Shown piece by piece: positions 49,432 to 59,244 of a stretch of DNA of 64,000 nucleotides (its first letter is position 1; each line of letters begins with the position of its first letter). Below the pieces are notes generated by a model that was given only the letters and a program-made list of their open reading frames with translations, did no database searches and had not been told where the DNA came from. A program made the translations under genes and the position numbers. Source of the DNA: Stomorhina lunata (lineage: Eukaryota > Arthropoda > Insecta > Diptera > Rhiniidae); NCBI GenBank assembly GCA_933228675.1, contig OW121741.1:18775510-18839509 (forward strand), read 5' to 3'.

Positions 49432-52281
49432 ATGATGTCAAATACTCAAGTTTCGAAATCACAATCTTCCATCAAGGAAGTGAAGACCGAATCTTCATCA
49501 AACTACGAAACTCCTAAGATCTCCAACAAAGCGGTTTCTCCCAAGAAGACTAAGAAATCTAAAGTCAAGCAACTGGCCTCTATGTTCAACTCTAAGATAT
49601 ATCAAATCATCAAACAACAATTAGATGTTGCCAAGTATTCAGCTCTAGTCAATGAACATTCCCCGGAAGCCAAACCTCAATCCACAGCTAAGTTTGCTAA
49701 ACCCGTTCCCCTTCCCAGAACTCGATTAACCAAACGTAAAGCTCCAGTACCAACACCCAGAACTACCAAAAAAGAAGATGTCGTAAACAAACCCTCTGTC
49801 TGTTTAGAGGACAAAGAGCAATTAGCTAACATAACCGTAAAAGATAATGCTAACCAAGTCATCGAGGACATATGCCGAAAAATTCCCGAATCTGTACAGA
49901 AAGAAGAAAGAGGAGAGGTTGTCGTGGAACAACAAGCTAAAGTTAAGGATTTGCTGGAAGAACTAGAGTTCAATACAGTCTTTCCTAAAACAACCAACAC
50001 CAAAACCAAAGTTGTGCAAAGAATGAATTCCATGAAGAAAGCCTTGGAGGCCCGCCAACAATATCAAGCTAATATTTCCGTTACAACGAAATCCAAGGAA
50101 TTTGAAGATGTTTTGGAAAAGAAAAGAGCTATACGTCAAAAGAAAGTCAATTCCCTGCCTCGTTTCCAAACAACAATTGGAACTCACTTCATAGATGGTC
50201 AGAATATCAAAAGCAATTCAATCTCCAATCAACAAATGGAAGATATGTTCTTCTCTTGGTTTAAGAACCAACAAGAAAAGAAGGAAGTTTCCGAAAAATT
50301 ATCAAATCATTTAAAAGCCGAAGAAGAAAAACAAAAGTCCGGCATTGATAAGCTATTGGAAGAAACTATAGCTAAACTGGAATTACTAGGAGCTGAACAA
50401 AATTCAGTAGAACCTAAAACGTTCAAGAGGATAAACGCATCTGCATCAACATCAACCACACTTACGGCATCGGAAACTGAAGAAACTGACTCTGGTTTAT
50501 CTTCACTGCCCAAGACAACCAGTGAAGAATCTCATAATGAAAGTCTATCAACTTATACTAAGACTAAACAAATTAACTATGAGTTTGCTCAGCCCTTGAG
50601 ACCTTTGCGCAAAAAGAAATTAAGTCGTAAGCCGGTCAGTAAGAAGGAAGTCTTGCCAAAGGCCAACAATCAAATTACTTCAACAGATTCCGAATCCGAG
50701 ATCAAACAAAATAAATCTCTCTTCAAAAACAAAAAGTTATTTGTACAACCCTCAGAAGAAGAAGTGTTTGTGCAAACCGAACAACAAGAGTCCAGATTTG
50801 AGGATTTAAATCATTCTTTAATAAGAGATGTGAACTCGCCACGCAAAATCAAATCTGTCTATACCTTGACTGTTAATGACATGCAGACACCTTTGGCTAC
50901 GCCAAGATCTTCCATGAACTTTGCCAAACTAACAGCAATGCCTAAGAGACAGCTCAATATAACTGAGAGCTTTAGGGATGAAGAATTTGAAACTACTTCA
51001 TCACCACTCAGAAGATTATCTTTAACATCAGAAGTTCCAAGTTCTCCTAACTTCAATTCTACACAAAGTAGTTTTGGCTTCTCAACACCCATCAGAACTC
51101 AGGAGCGTCATTCGTTTGCCAACACCAGTTCAGCTAAACAACAACTCTTCAGTCCTATCTCTAAACCCTTGAAGAATCGTCGCAAATCGCTCTTTGACAT
51201 CGAAACAAGACATAACTCTTTGGTTATGCAAGTTATACAAGAAGATCATTCTTTGGAGTCACATGAAACCTTTAAAAGCCAAGCAGCTCAGAAGATTTTA
51301 GCAGAGGCTTCAACCAAGGAAATTAAGCAAGAGTCCTTTAATTTGCCTAAAGAAAGAACTTCTTTGTTCTGGATTAATTGTGGTGACTTCTCGATGGCTT
51401 TGGAAATCAACTTTAATGATAACGAAAGATTGCGCTTGCTATATGAGATCTTCTCGCAAACCAGTTGTGATACCAAGGACTTGCATTTTGGCATAGATGA
51501 TCAGATGTTCTCGGTACATGGCCCTATGGATATAGAAAATATTTCAACACGTATTCCTGTTTCCAAAGGTTCTTCACAATATTGGTTCTCTACTGGGGAT
51601 TTGCTGATACCATTCAGTGGAAAGCCTTTAACTTCTCTCAAGATACAAAGACTCTTCCGTATTATAAAGGAAACTGTTGAGGAAACCGGCACTTTACGTT
51701 TTGGTGTTGATGAGGTTGAGTTCTCTAATGTTCCAGAATTTTGGCATCAACAAGCGAAACTCTCGGTGGAAAGTCAATACAGTATGCTGGTGGGCTTGCA
51801 ATCGGGCAAAAGCAATGGATTGGAGCAATTCAGTAAATTTGGCTGGCCCCATAGCAAACCCGTGATGATCAGTGATTTGGATGACTCTGTTAGAGCAAAT
51901 GATAGCTTTGAAGAAATTGAATGCGGCCGTTTGTCTTTTTTACCTTTTGGCAGTAATCATTATGACTTGTCAGCATTGGATCGTGAATCACTCTCCATGC
52001 CTCGTAATAGTCAGGCCATCGAATCGTATTGCAAAGAATATGAAAGTGAACCCTTGGATCAACTGTTTGAAGAAAGCTTTAAACAACAATATTATGAAGA
52101 GCAGCCATCAGAATACGGGAAAGAAGATCAACATAACTCGCTAACTGAAATGGTTTATACCGTGCAACAGCAACAGGAACGTTTGAGTGAAGTTCAACAA
52201 CATTTGATAAACTTCGTTAAACCCTCCTTCCTAGCCAAAGATTCTCTGGATCATCTTAAGGGTACACCCGAGTATTTGTAA
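49432..52281 (+). CDS. Nested paralog 2: C-terminally truncated 949-residue copy
   Basis: Very similar to paralog 1 along its whole length, with small in-frame indels in the coiled-coil and Ser-rich parts. It retains P-V-P-L-P-R-T-R, T-D-S-G-L-S-S, P-L-R-P-L-R-K-K-K-L and the conserved block (about 640-790). It stops at G-T-P-E-Y-L because the CAA codon of paralog 1 (Gln 948) is TAA. An 11-bp deletion shortly downstream would also shift the frame. The final 64 residues, including the Cys-containing helical end, are therefore missing. The promoter and poly(A) signal are intact, so it is probably transcribed. Whether the shortened protein works is unknown. The conserved block is almost identical at DNA level to paralog 1. 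Confidence 0.9.
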   Translation: MMSNTQVSKSQSSIKEVKTESSSNYETPKISNKAVSPKKTKKSKVKQLASMFNSKIYQIIKQQLDVAKYSALVNEHSPEAKPQSTAKFAKPVPLPRTRLTKRKAPVPTPRTTKKEDVVNKPSVCLEDKEQLANITVKDNANQVIEDICRKIPESVQKEERGEVVVEQQAKVKDLLEELEFNTVFPKTTNTKTKVVQRMNSMKKALEARQQYQANISVTTKSKEFEDVLEKKRAIRQKKVNSLPRFQTTIGTHFIDGQNIKSNSISNQQMEDMFFSWFKNQQEKKEVSEKLSNHLKAEEEKQKSGIDKLLEETIAKLELLGAEQNSVEPKTFKRINASASTSTTLTASETEETDSGLSSLPKTTSEESHNESLSTYTKTKQINYEFAQPLRPLRKKKLSRKPVSKKEVLPKANNQITSTDSESEIKQNKSLFKNKKLFVQPSEEEVFVQTEQQESRFEDLNHSLIRDVNSPRKIKSVYTLTVNDMQTPLATPRSSMNFAKLTAMPKRQLNITESFRDEEFETTSSPLRRLSLTSEVPSSPNFNSTQSSFGFSTPIRTQERHSFANTSSAKQQLFSPISKPLKNRRKSLFDIETRHNSLVMQVIQEDHSLESHETFKSQAAQKILAEASTKEIKQESFNLPKERTSLFWINCGDFSMALEINFNDNERLRLLYEIFSQTSCDTKDLHFGIDDQMFSVHGPMDIENISTRIPVSKGSSQYWFSTGDLLIPFSGKPLTSLKIQRLFRIIKETVEETGTLRFGVDEVEFSNVPEFWHQQAKLSVESQYSMLVGLQSGKSNGLEQFSKFGWPHSKPVMISDLDDSVRANDSFEEIECGRLSFLPFGSNHYDLSALDRESLSMPRNSQAIESYCKEYESEPLDQLFEESFKQQYYEEQPSEYGKEDQHNSLTEMVYTVQQQQERLSEVQQHLINFVKPSFLAKDSLDHLKGTPEYL

Positions 52282-52460
52282 GGACTTAAGGGTATTGTAT
52301 CCGAAATTAGCCAGCAACAATTTCAAACAATGCTTTGCCCAAGAGCTGGAAAGTTATAGGCATTTCTTAAGTTGTTATGCCGAAATCTGCCTGAACAGTT
52401 GCTCAAAGCACATGGATGCAATTTTGGAGGCTTTTGTGGACTATAAAGCCGTAGTAGTTT
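52282..52460 (+). pseudogene. Orphaned C-terminal coding remnant of paralog 2
   Basis: This sequence is homologous to the last 62 codons of paralog 1 but now lies behind the TAA stop. It carries an 11-bp deletion near 52313 (28 bases in paralog 1 against 17 here). After the deletion the original frame is still clean to its TAA, which suggests the loss is recent. Confidence 0.88.
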
Positions 52461-52577
52461 AAGTTTCGAGAAAATTTCCTTTAAAATTGGTTCTTAAGTT
52501 TATTTTTGTTAAGTTTTAAGAAGACCTTAGTTTAAGTTAAATTGTTTATATTTAGGAACTATTTTTAAGAAATCATA

Positions 52578-52583
52578 AATAAA
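52578..52583 (+). terminator. Polyadenylation signal of paralog 2
   Basis: AATAAA in a 3' UTR almost identical to that of paralog 1. The similarity continues about 400 bp further downstream. Confidence 0.8.
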
Positions 52584-53269
52584 ACTCTTTGGAAACCTTA
52601 AAAAGTTATTGTATTTTATTTGAAAATTTATTTATAGGATTGAATTATTTTGTTCTACATATTTAAGAAAAAATATTTAAGGTTGGAAGCTAGTTTGCTA
52701 TAATCACACTACTTCTAACTTCCACTAAATGTTTCTTGTGATTGAAAGAACCAACATTATCAAGTAGTAACAACTTTTGACAAAAGTTTAGTGAAAACTT
52801 TGAAATCTTAAAACATAAGGAATCTTGAGGTAACCTCGAACTCATCTAGAACTTGTTCAATCTCCACCAACAAAAGCAATTTTGTTTTTGTTTCATACAC
52901 CAAAAGACGCATATGTATCTGGATGTGGACATTCGTTTAACAATTTAATCGCATACTCTCAAACTAAGGGTAAGAAGTTTGCGCAACCTTTCAGTTCCTT
53001 GCTCAAGTAGTTCAATGAAACCAAACAATTGCAGAATTTAAACCCTAAAACAGAATTTCACTTCTGTAGCCAAGCTATTGAAGAACCTAGCTTTTTCTGA
53101 TTTTTAATCATAGGTCTTACAAGTTATAGGATTTGACTCAGTATCTTTGCAGAAGAATTTGTATATCGGTCAACCGATGACAGAGTTATCAGCATAACTT
53201 CATCTAACAAGTAGAATTTTATTATAGTTCCTTTTATAAAGAGTTCTAATGATCTAATATTAGAAACCT

Positions 53270-54065
53270 TGGAGAACTCAACATCTTCAAAACTACAGCA
53301 CAAAATTCCCGTTTCTTCAACACTTTCTCGGATGGCATGGACGATTCTGTCTATCTTACGAGAAGACAAACGTTTGCGCTGAAAGCTATCATCAAATCGC
53401 CAGTGGCAAACCAATAGTGCAAAGAATCCCGGGAAATGGGAAAGTTTTGTGGAATGGTCTCAACATCTCTATTCATGCGTAGTAAACTTCTGGTCGTCGA
53501 TGCCAAATTTAAAATCCCTGGCATCACAACTGGCTTGCAAGAAGATCTCATACCACAAGCTCAATTTTTCTTTGATGTTAAAGTTAATTTTCAAACCATC
53601 GAGAAATCAGCACAATTAATCCAGAATGTGCAATATTTTTTCGGTAAAAGGTTGAGGCATTGCCACGGCAAGAGCCTCTGGGTAGAGGTTCTGAGTTCTT
53701 ATCTGGTTGTGGGTTTCGTTGGCTTCCAAAGGTTGATCTTCTTGAAAAACTTGTATGACCAAGGAGTTGCGTCTTGATTCATTTTCATATATAGATTTGC
53801 GTCAGTTTATGAAAGTTTTGGATATAGGACTGAAGAGATGTTGTTTGGGTGAGCAAATTAATGACCCGTTTGGTTTTGATGGGTGTTGAGAAGTCAAAAT
53901 AACTCTTTAGAGAAGTGATTTCTGCTTGTAAAGAGGCTAGAGATAATCACTTGAGAAGGCTTGTACCTTGATCTGTAAAGTTTTCAATCATATTGTTCTT
54001 ATATATTTCTTGTTGCTTGGGTTGTGTTCATTGAGGGTCTTGGTGTACACAAAGGAAGCTCCATA
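53270..54065 (-). pseudogene. Decayed minus-strand family copy, closest to paralog 3
   Basis: Minus-strand pieces read R-L-S-S-R-K-I-D-R-I-V-H-A-I-R-E-S-V-E-E (about 53310-53370), P-I-S-R-D-S-L-H-Y-W-F-A-T-G-D-L, F-W-I-N-C (about 53615), V-M-Q-V, F-S-T-P-I-K-T, and I-E-N-F-T-D-Q-G near 53970. They are in the order expected for residues about 310-570 of paralog 3, and many are more like it than like paralog 1. Several frameshifts and stops occur. Both ends (N-terminal third, C-terminal third) are missing. It was carried along in the tandem duplication that made paralogs 1 and 2. Confidence 0.85.
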
Positions 54066-54294
54066 ACAGATTGACTAATTTCTTAGCATAGGGGTTCTTT
54101 ACCAAAGCAATTATTGAAATTGGTTACAGAGTTATCGACTCGAAAACTTTGATATATCTTTAGGTTGATTTTAAAATTAAGTTTATCTCTATGATGTTGA
54201 AGTTTTGCAAGTTGAATATTCTTAAAGTTCTATTTATAAAGAGCTTTAATGGGAATCGGTCAAGCAGTGATAAGAGTTATCGACACGAAAGTTC

Positions 54295-54560
54295 GATATG
54301 GGTAATGGTCGATATCTCGGTTATTTCTGGAACGTTTTGAATACTTTTATTGGATAGATCGGTTATATATTCTAAAATTAGTTACGAGTTATTGACTCTT
54401 CGTTATAAGTACGAAAATCTTAGTCATCTGAGCTAGAAAAGCTGTCAATTTTAGCAACATTAGATTCAGAGTATCCCAACATTCTTTGGTCGATTGAAGC
54501 TACATCTGTCGAGGAAAATTCGTTATTTTTTAAGCATAAGGTAATGAATATCTGTTAAAA
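54295..54560 (+). repeat. Tandem-duplicated segment, left copy (empty-site relative of the hAT MITE)
   Basis: GGTAATGGTCGATATCTCGG through GAGTTATTGACTCTTCGTTATAAG and GCTGTCAATTTTAGCAACAT recur at about 54632-54687 plus 55545-55740. In this left copy ACTTTTATTGGATAGATCGG is continuous; in the right copy an 857-bp element interrupts it. Confidence 0.85.
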
Positions 54561-54687
54561 ATAATTTTGCACTAAAATACCAAAACAAATTCATACTTAT
54601 AAATCTATTAGGCTTAATATCTTATATACATTCTTGGGTAATGGTCGCTATCTCGTTTATTTCTTGGACGTTTCTAATACTTTTATA

Positions 54688-55544
54688 CAGGGACCGAAAA
54701 TAACTGTTACTTTTGAATTTTTGATTAAAAAAAGCAACCGCAAGGAAATGTCGGAGAATAAAACCAAGTATACCATTTTGATAGTCTTGGACAAAATTTT
54801 CATAAAATGCTATAATTTTTAAAAATCTGATTTTTATTTTTTAGAAAAACAAAATAACAGTTATTTTTTGATTTTTATTTTTTTGAGCAAAAATAAAAGT
54901 TATTTTTTAACTTTTATTTTTTTAAGCAAAAATAACAGTTAATTTTCACTTTTATTATTTCGATCATGAATAAAAGTTATTTTTTGACTTTTATTTTTTC
55001 GAGCAAAAATAAAAGTTATTTTTTGACTTTTATTTCTTCGAGTAGAAATAAAAGTTATTTTTTGACTTTTATTTTTTCGAGCAGAAATAAAAGTTATTTT
55101 TGTGTTTTCAACCCTAATTATGATTGCGAAACTCAACTCCATTAATTTTTGAGCATATGCAAATTATTTTCACTGAAAAATTATCTTTGTTTGACAAAAA
55201 TTTTCAATAAATTTATCATGAATTTAAACAAAAGTAACTTTTATTTCTGCTCGAAAAAATAAAAGTCAAAAAATAACTTTTATTTCTGCTCGAAAAAAAT
55301 AAAGTCAAAAAATAACTTTTATTCATGCTCGAAATAATAAAAGTCAAAAATAACAGTTATTTTTGCTAGAAAAAATAAAAGTTAAAAAATAACTTTTATT
55401 TTTGTTTGAAAAAATAAAAGTCAAAAATAACTGTTATTTTTTATCGAAAAAATAAAAGTCAAAAAATAACTTTTATTTAAAAGTCAAAAAATAAATTTTA
55501 TTTTCTGACTTTTACGATAAAAGTTATAACAGTTACGGTCCCTG
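54688..55544. mobile_element. hAT-like MITE / foldback element, 857 bp
   Basis: Ends are CAGGGACCG and CGGTCCCTG, flanked by the perfect 8-bp target duplication CTTTTATA (54680-54687 and 55545-55552). The CAGGG terminus and 8-bp duplication are hallmarks of the hAT superfamily. The interior has two oppositely oriented arrays of a roughly 39-bp unit (TTATTTTTTGACTTTTATTT plus CGAGCAAAAATAAAAG) at about 54830-55110 and 55230-55500, so almost the whole element can fold back. There is no transposase. The related empty site at about 54345 supports insertion. Confidence 0.9.
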
Positions 55545-55967
55545 CTTTTATACAATAGGTCGGTTATATTAAAGTATTCTAAAATTAGTTAGGAGTTATT
55601 GACTCTTCCTTATAAGTACGAAAATCTTAGTCATCTGGACTAGAAAAGCTGTCAATTTTAGCAACATTAGATTCGAAGTACCCTAAAATTCTTTTGTCGA
55701 TGGAAGCAACATCTGTCGAGGAAATTTTTTTATTTTTTAATTATAAAATAATAATTATTAATAAAACATAATTTCATCCAAAATTTCCAAAACTATCGGT
55801 CTTTATCTCTAACATTTTGTCACATTTACTAAGAAACCATTAGACTACTAAGATGCCAATTTGCTACTGTAAAATCCTGAAGGTTTCCATAAGAACACAC
55901 CTGAGCTAAATTAGTTTGAAATACTCAGAAAGTCTTAATCTCTTCATAGTAAAACCCAATAAGAAAT

Positions 55968-56123
55968 CAGGTAATAAGAAAACCTTTTAACTGAAAAAGA
56001 AGAACATTCAGCTAAACTCACCACCTTTAAGGCAGCTAAGGAAAGAGCCTACACAAGGCTACCTGCTAGTAAACTGTTTCTTTGATATATAAAGTTCGCG
56101 AAATCATAACAACAGCATCAGTT
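55968..56123 (+). promoter_or_regulatory. Promoter of paralog 3: TAGteam-like sites, TATA, initiator
   Basis: TATATAAA is at 56086-56093 and TCAGTT at 56118-56123 (+1 about 56120). CTACCTG (CAGGTAG reversed) is at 56059-56065, and CAGGTAA, another TAGteam variant, at 55968-55974. The distances match paralogs 1 and 2 within a base or two although the surrounding sequence has diverged, which points to selection. Confidence 0.78.
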
Positions 56124-56220
56124 CTAAACAGTAACGTATAACGTTAACCTCGCTTTAAGAACCTAAAATCAGCAAGTGTTTAACTTAAATCCAAATTTAT
56201 CCAAAAATTCTAACTTCAAG

Positions 56221-58686
56221 ATGTCGAATACTCAACAGTCTTCCCTCAACCAACGCCGTTCCATCGAGGAATTGAAGTCGAAGTACGAATCATCTCAAGT
56301 TTGCAAAACTCCTAAGATGTCCAGCAAACCCTTAGTAACCATGAAAGTGAAGAAATCTAAGGTCAAGCAAATGGCCTCAATGTTTAATGCCAAGATAAAT
56401 CAAATCTTCAAGCAAGAGAAGGAGCAACAACGACAAACCAAGAACTCTGCCCTGGTTAAACAATTTTCAGCCGAAGCCATGAGGGTGAAATCAGAAGCAG
56501 AAAACAGAACTCGTTTAACCAAACGCGAAGCTCCACAACCTCCTTCCAGAGCTACAAACTGTTTAGTACATGGAGCCGATTTTGCCAGTATATCTGTAAG
56601 AGACAGAGTTCAGCAGTATAGCCAAACTGTGGAGCAAGCCCCTAAACCTTTGCCACGCAAAAACAAACTAGCTCGTAGCACAGCCTTGACCAAGTCAACC
56701 CAAACTTGTGAAATTGAATCTGGCTTATCATCTCTGCCCAAGACAACCAGTGAGGAATCCCAATCTGAAAGTGAACAAACTAATATCCTTAAAACCCAAA
56801 TCGATTATGAGTTTGTGCAACCTTTAAGACCTTTACGCAAAAAGAAATTAAGCCGCAAATCGCTTAACAAGAAGGAAGTCTCACCCAAGGCCAATAATCA
56901 AATAATTACCTCAACAGATTCCGAATCCGAGATCAAACGAAATCATTCGCTGACCAGAATTAAAAAGTTATTTGTACAACCCCAAGAAGAAGCCGGGTTT
57001 GAGCAACCCGAACAAAATGAGTCTAGATTTGAGGAATTAAATCATTCTCTGATGAGAGAAGTTAACTCACCAAGTAAAATCAAATCTGCTTATACCCTGA
57101 CTATTATGGAGACTCCTTTGTGCACACCAAGGCCCTCAATGAACAACGTCCAAGTAACAGGAAATTCTAGACCACATATCAATATGATTGAAAGCTTTAC
57201 AGATCAAGGTTTCGAAACAGCCGCCAATGAAGTTGAAAGTCCTCTCAAGAGATTATCTCTAGTCTCGGTAAATGCAGAAGTTACTCCTCTTAAGAGTAAC
57301 TTTGAGTTCTCAACACCCATCAAAACCCAAACGAGTCATACATTTACCAACACCAGTTCAGCTAAGCAACAGCTCTTTAGTCCTATCTCTAAACCCTTGA
57401 TGAACAGACGGAAGTCCATATATGATAATGAATCAAGACGCAACTCCTTGGTCATGCAAGTTATCAAAGAAGATCAACCTTTGGAAGCCAATGAAACCCA
57501 AAACCAGATAAGAACTCAGAACCTCTACCCAAAGGCTTTAGTCCAGGAAATGCCTCAACCTTTAGCCGGAAAAATGTCCACATTCTGGATTAATTGTGGT
57601 GACTTCTCGATGGCTTTGGAAATCAACTTTAATGTTAAGGAAAAACTAGGCTTGTTATATGAGATCTTCTTGCAAGCCAGTTATGATACCAGGGATTTAA
57701 AATTTGGCATTGATGACCAAAAGTTCACAATGCACGGATACAGAGATCTTGAGACCCTTCCACAAAACATTCCCATTTCCCAGGATTCTTCGCACTATTG
57801 GTTCGCTACTGGCGATTTGATCATACCTTTTAGCGGCAAACGTTTATCTTCTCGTAAGATAGACAGAATCTTCCGTGCCATCCGAGAAAGTGTCGAGGAA
57901 ACGGGCATTTTACGCTGTGGTGTTGACGATGTTGAGTTCTCCAATGTTCCACAGTTTTGGTATGAACCCGCCAAACTTTCGGTGGACAGTCAATATAGTA
58001 TATTGGTGGGTTTACAATCTGGTAACAGCAATGGCCTAGAGGGACGTAGCAAAACTGCTTGGCCTCACAGCAAACCTGTGAAGATCAGTGATTTGGATGA
58101 ATCGGTAAATGCCAGCGAAAGCTTCGAAGAAATTGAATGCGGTCGTTTGTCTTACTCAACATTTGCCGGCAATTATGATGACGTGAATAATGAAGAACTC
58201 ACCAGACCTGGCAAGAGTCAGGCTTTGATGAGTCTCGAATCGTATTGTGAAGAATATGATAGTGAACCCTTGGACCAACTGTTTGAAGAAAGCTCTAAGC
58301 AACAATATTGTAACGAACACCAGAGCCAAGAATACGAGGAGGAAGAGCAATATCAGCCGATTAAGGAAGTGAAACAGGAACAAGAACGCTTGACTGGTGA
58401 ACAAGAACCTCTAAATAGTAGCTTTAATGTCCAAACCTCTATCAAAAACAAAAACTCTCTGGATCATCTTACAACTAATCCTCAAGATAGGCAGAATCTG
58501 AAGAGCATTGTGGACGACATCGGCAATATTGGCAGCCTGGACAATTTCAAACAGTGCTCGCTTCAGGAATTGGAAAGTTATATGAATTTCTTAAGTCGTT
58601 ATGCCGAAATCTGCCTGAGCAGCTGCACTAAGCATATGGATACAGTCTTGGAGGCTTTGGAGGATTATAAGAAGTTGACCCGTTAA
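56221..58686 (+). CDS. Nested paralog 3: 821-residue diverged family member
   Basis: The start is taken at the ATG aligning with paralogs 1 and 2 (M-S-N-T-Q); the frame is open 15 codons further upstream but has only a GTG there. It keeps K-S-K-V-K-Q-M-A-S-M-F-N-A-K-I near residue 45, Pro-rich P-K-P-L-P-R-K, the P-L-R-P-L-R-K-K-K-L basic motif, R-L-S-L and R-R-K-S sites. The conserved block starts at F-W-I-N-C-G-D-F (about residue 455) and the C-terminal Cys-containing helix is intact. It lacks most of the coiled-coil region present in paralog 1 (about 120-345 there). It has I-E-S-G-L-S-S where paralogs 1 and 2 have T-D-S-G-L-S-S. The frame is open and the promoter and poly(A) signal are intact. 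Function unknown. Confidence 0.92.
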   Translation: MSNTQQSSLNQRRSIEELKSKYESSQVCKTPKMSSKPLVTMKVKKSKVKQMASMFNAKINQIFKQEKEQQRQTKNSALVKQFSAEAMRVKSEAENRTRLTKREAPQPPSRATNCLVHGADFASISVRDRVQQYSQTVEQAPKPLPRKNKLARSTALTKSTQTCEIESGLSSLPKTTSEESQSESEQTNILKTQIDYEFVQPLRPLRKKKLSRKSLNKKEVSPKANNQIITSTDSESEIKRNHSLTRIKKLFVQPQEEAGFEQPEQNESRFEELNHSLMREVNSPSKIKSAYTLTIMETPLCTPRPSMNNVQVTGNSRPHINMIESFTDQGFETAANEVESPLKRLSLVSVNAEVTPLKSNFEFSTPIKTQTSHTFTNTSSAKQQLFSPISKPLMNRRKSIYDNESRRNSLVMQVIKEDQPLEANETQNQIRTQNLYPKALVQEMPQPLAGKMSTFWINCGDFSMALEINFNVKEKLGLLYEIFLQASYDTRDLKFGIDDQKFTMHGYRDLETLPQNIPISQDSSHYWFATGDLIIPFSGKRLSSRKIDRIFRAIRESVEETGILRCGVDDVEFSNVPQFWYEPAKLSVDSQYSILVGLQSGNSNGLEGRSKTAWPHSKPVKISDLDESVNASESFEEIECGRLSYSTFAGNYDDVNNEELTRPGKSQALMSLESYCEEYDSEPLDQLFEESSKQQYCNEHQSQEYEEEEQYQPIKEVKQEQERLTGEQEPLNSSFNVQTSIKNKNSLDHLTTNPQDRQNLKSIVDDIGNIGSLDNFKQCSLQELESYMNFLSRYAEICLSSCTKHMDTVLEALEDYKKLTR

Positions 58687-58821
58687 GTTTAAGTAATAGG
58701 TATTTTATTTTATTCTTAAGTTAATTTTGATAAATTTATAGTCTTTAATATTTAGTCTTCAAAAGACTTTAAATTAGAATTTTAATTTAGATTTAAGAGC
58801 TATTTTTTGAGATTTTACATA

Positions 58822-58827
58822 AATAAA
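58822..58827 (+). terminator. Polyadenylation signal of paralog 3
   Basis: AATAAA about 135 bp after the stop, in a 3' UTR recognisably related to those of paralogs 1 and 2. Confidence 0.75.
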
Positions 58828-59244
58828 ACTTTTTGGAAAACGTAAAAAAATTGTATTTTATTTAAAACTTTATTAAAGGACTGAAATATTTTGTTACAAA
58901 TATTTAAGAAAATTGTTTAGGGATGGAAGGTAGTATCATAACTTCAACTTCCATTCGAATGTCTTGGAATGCTTGATTACGGAGTATCTCTCAGTTGGAA
59001 GATATTTATTTTATATCAGTTCAAATAAGTTAGATTGTAAGACGGACTTGGCTTGATTCATACCTTCAGCCTATGTAAGCCTGTACTTCTTACTTTTAAA
59101 ATTTGATTGAAAACACCCTGGCGAGATGTATAAACATCATTGATGTAGCGCCATCTGGTGTTGTACAGTATCATTTTATTTTACTTAGCACTGCAGTTGA
59201 TTTTGCTTAACAACGAACGGAGGTAGCGTAGGTAGTTAATACTG

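Noticed and set aside
45344..53777. Numerous antisense and alternate-frame frames over the paralogs
   Set aside because: Shadows of the real coding frames; they recur at the same relative positions in both copies for that reason.
54939..55142. 67-codon frame with K-S-Q-K-I-T-F-I repeats
   Set aside because: Translation of the 39-bp internal array of the hAT-like MITE.
56176..56220. Upstream extension of paralog 3 from a GTG
   Set aside because: GTG is not a usual start in animals; the ATG at 56221 aligns with the starts of paralogs 1 and 2 and lies in the conserved N-terminal sequence.
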